Origin: Scytonematopsis contorta HA4267-MV1
GTDB taxonomy: Bacteria; Cyanobacteriota; Cyanobacteriia; Cyanobacteriales; Nostocaceae
NCBI GenBank assembly: GCA_019359035.1
Contig: JAHHIC010000038.1
Location: 124,001 to 188,000 of the forward strand
Direction of reading: 5' to 3'
DNA length: 64,000 bases
Positions 1 to 9,900 of this stretch are shown here, one piece after another. A model generated the notes under the pieces. That model was not told the DNA's origin, did no database searches, and saw only the letters and a program-made list of their open reading frames with translations. Both the position numbers and the translations under genes were made by a program. Position 1 is the stretch's first letter. Each line of letters opens with the position of its first letter.

Positions 1-566
1 TGAAATCAAACCTGTCGTCTAAATTTTTGATGACATCAAACTCTGGAGTAGAGGCTTTTGAACGTTTATTATCAATATCCGAAGTGCCTGAAGTTGTTGT
101 ATCAACCGGGGACTTGCAAGTTAGACTTGACCAATGGGTTAAACTTGAGTCTTTGAGAGATAAAGATTTATCAAATAATACAGATTCTTTATCACTCCAC
201 TCAAGAGGGAATTTACAAAATGAGTATGTTCCTGCTTGCAATAAAGTAGAAAAAATAGTTGCTAATATTTGGCAGCAAACTTTGGGAATTGATGACGTAG
301 GTATTCATGATAACTTTTTTGAGTTAGGAGGTAATTCTCTAATGAGTATTCAAGTTGTTTCCCAATTACAAAAACAATTAAATATCCATATACCTGTAGT
401 CAGTATTTATGAAAGACCAACTGTGAGCTTATTAGCTGAGATACTTAACTTCAATGAAAAAATATCTGATAAAGAGCATCACCATCATACTAAAACTAGA
501 ACAGATTCCATCCAGCGTCGTAAACAAGTAAGACAAAATCGCCGAGGAGCAACAAACAAAAGATAA
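1..566 (+). CDS. Type I polyketide synthase, C-terminal end (partial)
   Basis: This is the 3' end of a PKS gene; the frame is open to the left edge, so the start lies outside the window. The first residues (GVEAFERLL...VVVST) match the linker that follows a ketoreductase in cyanobacterial PKSs. An acyl carrier protein follows, with the phosphopantetheine motif ELGGNSL (the serine is the attachment site). After the ACP comes a very basic tail (QRRKQVRQNRR), a type of C-terminal linker common in cyanobacterial PKSs that probably helps docking to the next enzyme. It is the first visible part of an assembly line that continues at 2335 and 6958. The domains upstream of the ACP cannot be judged from this window. 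Confidence 0.9.
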   Translation, partial: KSNLSSKFLMTSNSGVEAFERLLSISEVPEVVVSTGDLQVRLDQWVKLESLRDKDLSNNTDSLSLHSRGNLQNEYVPACNKVEKIVANIWQQTLGIDDVGIHDNFFELGGNSLMSIQVVSQLQKQLNIHIPVVSIYERPTVSLLAEILNFNEKISDKEHHHHTKTRTDSIQRRKQVRQNRRGATNKR

Positions 567-649
567 TTATTTATTTACAATTTTTAGAGTGCGTTAGCTT
601 TACGACTCTGCGTGATTATTTGCATGATTATTACTTTATGGAGAAAATA

Positions 650-2329
650 ATGGCATTAAGTAAGCATAAACAAGATATAACAAAGAAAAATTATTTGGTA
701 GAGGCAGAACAAAAAATACAACTTCAAGTTTCCGACAAAGTAATACAAATATTTACACCATCCAATGGCTCTGTATCTGTAGAAAGAGATATGGATGTGC
801 AAATAAATACTCTAGTTGATGAGTTTTTAGGTGCTAGTATTGCTAATACTGATATGGCTTTTAATAAGGTAATAGAAAATTTTACTGAAAGTCAAATTCC
901 GGTTGAACCTGATAGCTTCGATAATTATATTGAATATTTAGCGGATAATGTTATTGACAATTCAATACACACATCTTCACCAAGGTTTATCGGTCACATG
1001 ACCTCTGCCTTACCTTGTTTTGTACGACCGTTGGCGAAGCTAATGATGGCAATGAACCAAAACGTCGTCAAAATAGAAACAGCTAAAGCTTTTAGTCCTT
1101 ACGAACGTCAGGCTTTGGCGATGATGCATCGATTAATTTATAACTTTCCTGATAATTTTTATAGCCAGCATATTCAAAATAGCCAAAGTACCTTAGGTAT
1201 CTTGGCTTCAGGAGGAACAGCGGCTAATATCATCGCGCTTTGGTGTTCTCGTAATGCTTTGTTGGGTGCAAAAGATGATTTTGTTGGTGTAGAAAAATCA
1301 GGTTTAGCCGCAGCACTAGATTTTTATGGTTATAAGGGAGCAGTGATAATTGGCTCTGAATTAATGCATTACTCTTTTGATAAAGCAGCAGATTTGTTGG
1401 GTATTGGTACACAAGGTTTAATTAAAGTTCCCACTGATAGCAACAATCAAGTAAACTTACGAGCATTACGCCAAGCAGTTGCAGACTGTCGTGCCCAAAA
1501 CCTTCTTATTATTGCTATAGTCGGTGTTGCTGGAACCACAGACTCTGGAAACGTTGACCCACTTTGGGAAATAGCAGAGATTGCTTCTTCAGCCAATATT
1601 CATTTCCATGTCGATGCTGCTTGGGGTGGTCCACTCATTTTTTCTGAACAACATCGACTGAAACTTGCTGGTATCGAAAGGGCTGATTCCGTGACCATTG
1701 ACGGACACAAACAATTGTATTTACCAATGGGTATTGGGATGGTGTTTCTGCGGGAGCCACAGTTTGCTTCATCAATTGAGAAAAACGCCTGTTACACCAT
1801 GCGTAAAGGTTCTTTTGATTTAGGAAAACGGGCTTTGGAAGGTTCTCGACCTGGTATGGCATTATTTTTACACGCAGGGTTAAATCTGATTGGGCTAAAA
1901 GGATATGAATTTTTAATTGATGAAGGTATACGCAAAACGCAATATATGGCTGCTTGTATATCAGTAAAACCGGAGTTTGAGTTACTTGCAGAACCTGATA
2001 TGAATCTTCTTCTTTATCGGTATATTCCTGAGCCATTAAGAGAACTTGCACTTCAAAAACAGTTAACCGAAACTGATAATCAAAAAATTAGTCAATTTAA
2101 CGAGTACCTTCAGAAAGCCCAACGTCAAGCTGGTCGTACTTTTATTTCCCGAACAACGAAAACAAGCACTTGTTTTGGCCAATCAATTACAATTACTGCA
2201 TTACGTGCAGTGATTGCTAACCCTCTGACTACAGAGGATGATATCGACGCAGTTTTAATTGACCAAATCCAAATTGCCTCTGAATTATCAATGCCAGATT
2301 TTCTAAATTTAGCTGAAATTGTAGCATAG
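650..2329 (+). CDS. PLP-dependent aspartate 1-decarboxylase-like enzyme (PanP type)
   Basis: This is a group II pyridoxal-phosphate decarboxylase of 559 aa. The PLP lysine is K354 in DGHKQLY, preceded by the cofactor-contacting HVDAAWGG and by GGTAAN. The overall pattern resembles PanP, the PLP-dependent aspartate 1-decarboxylase that makes beta-alanine. I chose ATG 650 because GGAG lies six bases upstream; an in-frame TTG at 620 has no such site. The gene sits between two PKS genes and ends five bases before the next one, so it is part of the biosynthetic operon. The downstream NRPS adenylation domain has a beta-alanine-like pocket, so I infer that this enzyme supplies beta-alanine from aspartate. 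It could instead use glutamate or a methylated aspartate, as the decarboxylase of the cryptophycin pathway does. Confidence 0.85.
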   Translation: MALSKHKQDITKKNYLVEAEQKIQLQVSDKVIQIFTPSNGSVSVERDMDVQINTLVDEFLGASIANTDMAFNKVIENFTESQIPVEPDSFDNYIEYLADNVIDNSIHTSSPRFIGHMTSALPCFVRPLAKLMMAMNQNVVKIETAKAFSPYERQALAMMHRLIYNFPDNFYSQHIQNSQSTLGILASGGTAANIIALWCSRNALLGAKDDFVGVEKSGLAAALDFYGYKGAVIIGSELMHYSFDKAADLLGIGTQGLIKVPTDSNNQVNLRALRQAVADCRAQNLLIIAIVGVAGTTDSGNVDPLWEIAEIASSANIHFHVDAAWGGPLIFSEQHRLKLAGIERADSVTIDGHKQLYLPMGIGMVFLREPQFASSIEKNACYTMRKGSFDLGKRALEGSRPGMALFLHAGLNLIGLKGYEFLIDEGIRKTQYMAACISVKPEFELLAEPDMNLLLYRYIPEPLRELALQKQLTETDNQKISQFNEYLQKAQRQAGRTFISRTTKTSTCFGQSITITALRAVIANPLTTEDDIDAVLIDQIQIASELSMPDFLNLAEIVA

Positions 2330-2334
2330 TTTTT

Positions 2335-5300
2335 ATGAATAATTCTAATGGGATTAATAACTTTGATACTCCCGATGAAATTGCTATTATTGGTATGGTA
2401 GGTCGTTTTCCAGGAGCCGCAAGCGTCGATGAATTCTGGCAAAATTTGACAAATGGTGTGGAATCAATTTCTCATTTTACAGATGAGGAATTGCTCCATG
2501 CGGGTGTAGAGCCAGATTTGCTTAATCATCCCAATTATGTTAAATCCGCTAGTATTTTAAAAAATATAGAGTTATTTGATGCTGCATTTTTTGGATTTAC
2601 TCCTAGAGAAGCTGAAATAACAGACCCACAGCACCGTCTGTTTTTAGAATCAGCATGGTCAGCATTAGAAAATGCTGGCTATGACTCGGAATCTTATAGT
2701 GGACAAATTGGTATTTTTGCTGGTGTATCTACTAGTAGTTATTTTTTTACGAATTTATATCCAAACCGAGAGTTAATAGAGTCTGGGAATAATTTAAATA
2801 TTTTAATTGGAAATGATAAAGACAATTTAACTACACAAACTTCTTATAAATTAAATTTGACTGGACCTAGTGTCAATATTCAAACCTATTGTTCTACATC
2901 ATTGGTAGCAGTTCACCTAGCTTGTCAAAGTTTATTGAATGGGGAAAGTGATATTGTCTTAGCAGGTGGTGTTTCTATAGCACAAGTTCAACAAAAGTCA
3001 GGTTATGAATATCAAGAAGGAGGGATTTATTCTCCTGATGGACATTGCCGAACGTTTGATGCTAATGCTAGGGGAACAGTTTTTGGTGATGGTGTGGGAA
3101 TTGTAGTTTTAAAGCGATTAGCCGATGCTCTTGCTGATGGTGATTGCATTCACGCAGTCATCAAAAGTTCAGCTATAAATAACGACGGTTCTTTAAAAGT
3201 TGGTTACACGGCTCCTAGCGTCAATGGTCAAAGAGAAGTCATTTTAGAAGCGCTCGCCCTAGCTGGGGTTGAATCAGATACCATTACTTATATCGAAGCT
3301 CATGGAACTGGAACCTCGTTGGGTGACCCAATTGAAATTGCGGCTCTAACACAAGCTTTCCTACGTAGCAGCAACGCAAAAGGCTGGTGTGCTATTGGCT
3401 CGGTTAAAACCAATATCGGACATTTAGACACAGCGTCTGGTGTGACCGGTTTAATTAAAACCGTCCAAGCTCTTAAACATCAACAAATACCACCCAGCTT
3501 ACACTTTCAACAGCCCAACCCTCAAATCGATTTTGCTAATAGCCCTTTTTATGTCAACACCAAGCTGTCAGAGTGGAAACCAAAAGGTATACCTCGACGT
3601 GCGGGAGTTAGTTCTTTTGGTATTGGGGGGACTAATGCTCATGTAATTGTGGAAGAAGCCCCAACAGTACAATCTTCCAGTCCATTGCGTCCTTACCAAC
3701 TGTTGCTACTGTCTGCGAAAACTGAAACCGCTTTGGAAACTGCTACCGCAAATCTGGCTTCTCACCTCCAGCAAAATCCTAATCTAAATCTTGCTGATGT
3801 TGCTCATACCTTACAAGTAGGTCGTCGTCGTTTTGAACATCGGCGGATGTTAGTTTGTCATGATTTAGAAGATGCAGTTGGAGCGCTAACAAGCTTAGCA
3901 CCTCAGCAAGTATTTAGCCGTTACCAAAAACCCGGCCTGTGCCCAGTAGTACTTATGTTCTCAGGACAGGGTAGTCAATATGTAAATATGGCACGCTCGC
4001 TTTACGAGGTTGAGCCAACATTTCGCTCGCAAGTAGATATTTGTTGTGAAATACTTAAACCTCATTTAGGATTTGATATCCGCGATATACTTTACCCTAG
4101 CGAACAAAAAATAGAAGAAGCTTCCCTTCAACTGCAACAAACAGCAATCACCCAACCAGCTTTGTTTGTGATTGAATATGCCTTAGGGAAGTTGTGGATG
4201 GAATGGGGGGTTAATCCTGTGGCTATGATTGGTCACAGTATTGGCGAGTACGTAGCTGCTACAATTGCTGGTGTCTTCTCTTTAGAAGAAGCGTTAGCTG
4301 TTGTCGTCGCAAGAGGTAAACTTATGCAAGAGTTACCATCGGGGACAATGCTTGCTGTTTCACTTTCAGAAACAGAAGTACAAACTTTTCTCAACGATAA
4401 AATATCTTTGGCTACAACTAACGGAGATTCATCCTGTGTAGTTTCCGGAGAAACAGATGCAATATTAAAGTTAGAAAATAAATTAATTTCTCAAGGCGTA
4501 AATTGTCGTCATTTACATACATCTCATGCTTTTCATTCCCATATGATGCAGCCAATTTTGTCAGAATTTACGCTTATAGTAAAAAAAATTAAATTAAAAG
4601 CACCGCAAATACCTTTTATTTCTAATGTCACAGGTACTTGGATAAAAGAAAATGAAGCGACAAATCCCAATTATTGGAGCCAACATCTACGTCAAACAGT
4701 CAGATTTTCTTCAGGAATATCTAAATTATTGAAAGAGTATGAAGGAGTTTTCCTAGAAATTGGTCCTGGGAGAACATTAAGCACATTAGCAAGACAGCAC
4801 TTACAAACGGATACAAACCACCTGGTTGTGACTTCCTTGCGTCACCCCAAAGAACAACAATCAGATATAGCTTTTTTACTAAATACATTAGGTCAGCTTT
4901 GGATGGCTGGTGTAAAGATAAATTGGTCAGGATTTTATGCTGATGAAAAGCGCCATAGGCTTCCTCTACCTACCTATCCTTTCGAGCGTCAACGCTACTG
5001 GATTGATGCAAAAACTTCACCATCATCTTTATCAAATTCAGCCTTATCAAGTTCAGAAAAGCTTGATGAAAAACAAGATATTACCAATTGGTTTTACATT
5101 CCTTCATGGAAACGTTCTTTATTACCGAATATAACTTCCTCTAATGTAAAATCTCCACATGAGCGATGGTTGTTATTTATTGACGATTATGGAGTAGGTA
5201 TTAAACTTATTAACAAACTACAACAAGAAAACAAAGATGTAGTCGTAGTACAATCAGGAGAAAAATTTACCAAGCTTAACGACAATATTTATTGCATTAA

Positions 5301-6927
5301 TCCACAAAATATTCATGATTATGGTACATTAATAAAAGAGTTAATGGCATTTAATGGGATACCCCAAAATATTGCTTATCTATGGACTTTAAATGCGAAT
5401 AATTATATAGATTTTAATAATTTGCTATTTATCACTCAAACTCTTAGCAAGCAAAAAAATACTGAAAATTTAAAAATATGGGTCATATCTAATAATATTC
5501 AACAAGTCAACGGATTAGAAGTACTTGAACCACAAAAATCAACAGTATTAGGATTATGCCAAGTTATTCCTCAGGAATACCCGGATATTACTTGTCGAAA
5601 TATAGATGTTATACTACCCGAAGCCAATTCTTGGCAAGAGGATAAATTAATAAATCAAATTTTCGGTGAATTATCAACTTCATCTTCTGATTTATTTGTT
5701 GCTTACCGCAATAACTATCGCTGGATAAAAACATTTGAACCACTACCTGTAGAGTCAACGAATCAAGAAAAATTACCACTCAAAAAAAAGGGAGTTTACC
5801 TGTTTCCTGGTGGATTAGATAACTTAGGAGTTACGCTTGCTGAAGATTTTGTCAAAAATTTACAAGCAAAACTCATATTTTTGGAAGACTCTACATTTCC
5901 AGAAAAAGAAGAATATTCGCAATACTTGGAAACAACTTCTCTAGGAGATGAGTTAAGTAACAAGATTAAAAAACTACTAGCCCTATTAGATTTAGGTGCA
6001 GAAGTTCTTCTAGTCCGTACTGATATGACAAAACCTGAACAAATATACCAACAAATTGCACCTGAAATTGTTGGTAAAATTGATGGAGTAATTTACTCAA
6101 CAGGAATCACACGTCAAAGTTTATTTAGCTCAATATCAGAAATTAGCGAGACCGATTTACAGGAACTATTTGAATTTGAGTATCAAAAACTGATTTTACT
6201 TGAACAAGTTTTGCGAGAAATAAATTTAGATTTTTGTGTCATTCTTTCTTCTTTATCTTCTATATTAGGAGGATTTGGTTTAAGCTTATATTCAGGAGTT
6301 AACCAGCTTATAGATACTTTTACTCAACAGCATAACCAAACTTATTCTTTCCCTTGGTACGTGATAAACTGGGATAAATTACAACTAGATGAAAAGAATC
6401 AGGAACATACAGACTACCAAAATTCCAAAGAAAAGTTAGCGATTACGCAAGCGGAAAGCATAGAGGCTTTCAAAAGAATTTTATCTCTGAGTGAAGCTAC
6501 TCAAGTTTTAGTATCTACAGTCAATTTAACAACTAGGAGCGAGCGCGCATTTAAATTTAGTAATCCAGATACAGAATATCCTCAGCAAAACAATTCTTCA
6601 TTGCGCTACTCCAGACCAAAACTCAGTAATTCCTACGTTGCTCCAACAAATGAGTTGGAAAAACAAATTACGGAAATGTGGCAAGAAGTACTTGGAATAG
6701 CTGAAATTGGTATTTACGATAATTTCTATGATTTGGGGGGAGACTCCCTGATTGCTACTCAACTAATTTCTCGATTGCGAGCAAAATTTCCTGTAGACTT
6801 ACCACTGCGTGACCTTTTGTTGCAAGCAATGATACCAGCTAAACAAGCAGAAATGATTGAGCAACTTCTATTGGAAAAAATTGAAGAACTATCAGAGGAA
6901 GAAGTTGAAGCTTTATTAAAAAGTTGA
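2335..6927 (+). CDS. Type I polyketide synthase module, KS-AT-KR-ACP
   Basis: This is a one-module PKS of 1530 aa. The ketosynthase (about 12-440) has a complete triad: C186 in YCSTS, H323 in EAHGTGT and H363 in KTNIGHL. The acyltransferase (about 540-840) has S635 in GHSIGEY, and HAFH at 731-734 predicts malonyl-CoA. A ketoreductase-like region (about 1150-1400) keeps S1305/S1306, Y1319 and N1323, but its nucleotide-binding loop reads PGGLDNLG where TGGxGxxG is expected, so activity is doubtful. The ACP serine is S1471 in LGGDSL. The C-terminus is acidic (EELSEEEVEALLKS), a likely docking tail for the NRPS that follows. The gene starts five bases after the decarboxylase without a clear ribosome site, which suggests translational coupling. 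Confidence 0.95.
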   Translation: MNNSNGINNFDTPDEIAIIGMVGRFPGAASVDEFWQNLTNGVESISHFTDEELLHAGVEPDLLNHPNYVKSASILKNIELFDAAFFGFTPREAEITDPQHRLFLESAWSALENAGYDSESYSGQIGIFAGVSTSSYFFTNLYPNRELIESGNNLNILIGNDKDNLTTQTSYKLNLTGPSVNIQTYCSTSLVAVHLACQSLLNGESDIVLAGGVSIAQVQQKSGYEYQEGGIYSPDGHCRTFDANARGTVFGDGVGIVVLKRLADALADGDCIHAVIKSSAINNDGSLKVGYTAPSVNGQREVILEALALAGVESDTITYIEAHGTGTSLGDPIEIAALTQAFLRSSNAKGWCAIGSVKTNIGHLDTASGVTGLIKTVQALKHQQIPPSLHFQQPNPQIDFANSPFYVNTKLSEWKPKGIPRRAGVSSFGIGGTNAHVIVEEAPTVQSSSPLRPYQLLLLSAKTETALETATANLASHLQQNPNLNLADVAHTLQVGRRRFEHRRMLVCHDLEDAVGALTSLAPQQVFSRYQKPGLCPVVLMFSGQGSQYVNMARSLYEVEPTFRSQVDICCEILKPHLGFDIRDILYPSEQKIEEASLQLQQTAITQPALFVIEYALGKLWMEWGVNPVAMIGHSIGEYVAATIAGVFSLEEALAVVVARGKLMQELPSGTMLAVSLSETEVQTFLNDKISLATTNGDSSCVVSGETDAILKLENKLISQGVNCRHLHTSHAFHSHMMQPILSEFTLIVKKIKLKAPQIPFISNVTGTWIKENEATNPNYWSQHLRQTVRFSSGISKLLKEYEGVFLEIGPGRTLSTLARQHLQTDTNHLVVTSLRHPKEQQSDIAFLLNTLGQLWMAGVKINWSGFYADEKRHRLPLPTYPFERQRYWIDAKTSPSSLSNSALSSSEKLDEKQDITNWFYIPSWKRSLLPNITSSNVKSPHERWLLFIDDYGVGIKLINKLQQENKDVVVVQSGEKFTKLNDNIYCINPQNIHDYGTLIKELMAFNGIPQNIAYLWTLNANNYIDFNNLLFITQTLSKQKNTENLKIWVISNNIQQVNGLEVLEPQKSTVLGLCQVIPQEYPDITCRNIDVILPEANSWQEDKLINQIFGELSTSSSDLFVAYRNNYRWIKTFEPLPVESTNQEKLPLKKKGVYLFPGGLDNLGVTLAEDFVKNLQAKLIFLEDSTFPEKEEYSQYLETTSLGDELSNKIKKLLALLDLGAEVLLVRTDMTKPEQIYQQIAPEIVGKIDGVIYSTGITRQSLFSSISEISETDLQELFEFEYQKLILLEQVLREINLDFCVILSSLSSILGGFGLSLYSGVNQLIDTFTQQHNQTYSFPWYVINWDKLQLDEKNQEHTDYQNSKEKLAITQAESIEAFKRILSLSEATQVLVSTVNLTTRSERAFKFSNPDTEYPQQNNSSLRYSRPKLSNSYVAPTNELEKQITEMWQEVLGIAEIGIYDNFYDLGGDSLIATQLISRLRAKFPVDLPLRDLLLQAMIPAKQAEMIEQLLLEKIEELSEEEVEALLKS

Positions 6928-6957
6928 TAAATCATAACTCATAACTCTTTATTAGCT

Positions 6958-9900
6958 ATGGATAAACAATACTCTAACTTATCACCAAGCAAAAAAGCCC
7001 TTTTAGAAAAGTGGAAAGCAGGGAAGCTTCAAAGCAGTATTATTCCCAAGCGTGAAATCTTTCAAAATATACCTTTATCTTTCTCCCAACAAAGATTATG
7101 GTTTATTGACCAGCTATACCACGAAAGCTCTTTTTACAATATTCCCATAGCTTTTCATATAAAAGGACAGCTTAATATAAAAGCACTTCAGCAAAGTCTG
7201 AATGAGATTCTTAAACGTCACGAAGTTTGGCGTACAACTTTCTCTTTTGTAAATGGAGAGCCAGTACAGGACATTTTACCGCAATTTAATTTGGATTTAC
7301 CCATTATTAACCTTGAACATTGTTCCGGTAAAAATTGGGAACCTGAGGTTAAACGACTTGCAGCAGAGGAAGCAAAAAAAACTTTTAATTTAGCAAAAGG
7401 ACTTCTTTTCAGAGCAACTTTACTACGTTTGAGTGATGAAGAACAGGTTTTTCTTCTGACTATGCACCACATTATCACCGATGGATGGTCTTGTGATGTA
7501 TTCCTGCGAGAGTTATCAACGCTGTATGCTGCTTTCTCGACAAATCAGCCTTCCCCCTTACCTGAACTTCCCATTCAATATGCGGATTTTGCTGTTTGGC
7601 AACGCCAATATTTACAGGGTGAAATCCTGACAACCCAACTAAATTACTGGAAGCAACAACTAAGCGGTGAGCTACCTGTATTGCAATTACCTACAGACTA
7701 TCCGCGACCTACCACTACTACTTTTGCTGGCGCCAAGGAATATTTTATAATCTCAAAATCTCTGACCGACGCACTTAGAGAATTAAGCCAGCGAGAAGAC
7801 GCCACTTTGTTTATGACTTTGCTGGCAGCATTTAATATATTACTATACCGCTACACAGACGAAGAAGACATTTTGATTGGTTCTCCAATTGCAAACCGCA
7901 ACCGAGCCGAATTGGAAGGAATGTTGGGTCTATTTGTTAATACTTTAGTATTACGTAATAACCTCAGTGGCAATCCCAATTTTTGCGAACTTCTACATCA
8001 AGTGCGTGAGGTCACCATCAATGCTTATGCACATCAAGATTTACCTTTTGAAATGCTAGTAGAACAATTACAACCAGAGCGAGACTTAAGTCGAAATCCG
8101 CTATATGAAGTAATGTTTGTTCTACAAAATACCCCAACTACAGTACAGGAAGTATCGGGTTTAACCTTGCGTACTTTGGAGTTTGATAGCGGTACAGCTC
8201 AATTAGATATTTTCCTGTCGATGTCGGAATCCCAAGAGGGATTAACAGGGTTTTTGGAATACAATACAGATATATTTGATTCCACAACAATTACACAATT
8301 TATTAGTAATTTCCAAACTTTGCTGGAAAATATAGTTGCTAATCCAGAACAACGCATCAACCAATTATCCCTACTAACTGCTTCCGAGCAAGAACGACTA
8401 TTATTTAAATTGAATCAAACTTATGTAGATTACCCTCAAGAAACATTTCTCCATCAATTATTTGAGCAACAAGTCGAGCGAACACCCGATTCTTTCGCAT
8501 TAATTAGCCAGTCAGAGAAACTTACTTACCGTCAACTTAACCACAGAGCTAATCAGCTTGCAAGTTATTTACAAAAAAAGGGTATAACAGAAGAAACTTT
8601 GGTAGCAATATGTCTGGAACGCTCTGTAGATGCAGTTGTGGTAATTTTGGCTGTTCTTAAAGTTGGTGGTGCATATATTCCCCTTGACCCAAGTTATCCA
8701 ATTGAGCGTCTGAATTTTATGCTCTCCGACTCTAAAGCATCGGTGTTAATTACTCAAGAAAAGTTATTAAAAAAACTGTCATTATCTGCAGCTAAAATTA
8801 TTTGCTTAGATATCCATAAGGACGAAATAGCTCAAGAAAGTCAAGAAAACCCGATTATTACTTCAAAAGCTGATAGTCTCGCTTATATTATCTACACTTC
8901 TGGCTCAACTGGAACTCCTAAAGGTGTTCTTGGGACTCATCGTGGTACAGTAAATGGCTTACACTGGTTATGGAAAACCTATCCTTTCACCCCTGGAGAA
9001 GTTTGTTGTCAGAAAACAGCTATTAGCTTTGTAGATTCGGTATGGGAAATTTTTGCTCCTTTACTTCAGGGAATTTCGACTGTAATTATTCCTGATGCAA
9101 CTGTACTAGATACTCAGCTTTTTATAGAAGCTCTGGCGTATCACAAAGTTACCCGTATTATACTTGTACCCTCACTACTGCGGTTACTTTTAGATAATTA
9201 CAGCCATCTGACCGAAAAATTATCGCAGCTAAAACTCTGGATAACTAGCGGTGAAACATTGACTGTTAAATTAGGTCAAACTTTCCGTGAACTAATACCC
9301 TCAGCAAAGTTAATCAACCTTTACGGTTCATCGGAAGTTTCCGCTAATGTTACTTACTACGACATCAATTTATTGCAAGACCAAGCGAACAGTGTCCCCA
9401 TCGGTCGTCCTATTGACAATACTCAGGTTTATGTTTTTAATTGCGATTTACAACCAACACCTGTGGGAGTTGTCGGTGAGCTTTATGTTGGTGGTGACGG
9501 ATTAGCGGGAGGTTATTTAAATCGCTCTGAATTAACTCAAGAAAAATTTATTGAGAACCCTTTTCTTAAGGGAACTAAACTTTATAAAACAGGTGATTTA
9601 GTGCGTTATCTCAAAGATGGTAATATTGAGTATCTGGGTCGTCGTGATGAACAAGTAAAAATTAGAGGTTATCGAGTAGAATTGGGTGAAGTTGCAAATA
9701 TTATTGCACAACATCCAGATGTCCAAGAATCTGTCGTAATTACCAGATACGATACTCAAGAAAACCAACAATTGATTGCTTATGTAGTAACAGACAAAAA
9801 TGATATAGCTGGACGAATCCTACCTTATTTGCAGCAGCAATTACCTAATTATATGCTACCATCTGCTTTCGTTGTAATGGATACATTCCCACTTACACCT

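Noticed and set aside
1635-2051. 138-aa antisense ORF inside the decarboxylase gene
   Set aside because: It is a mirror frame of a well-conserved enzyme and has no recognisable motif.
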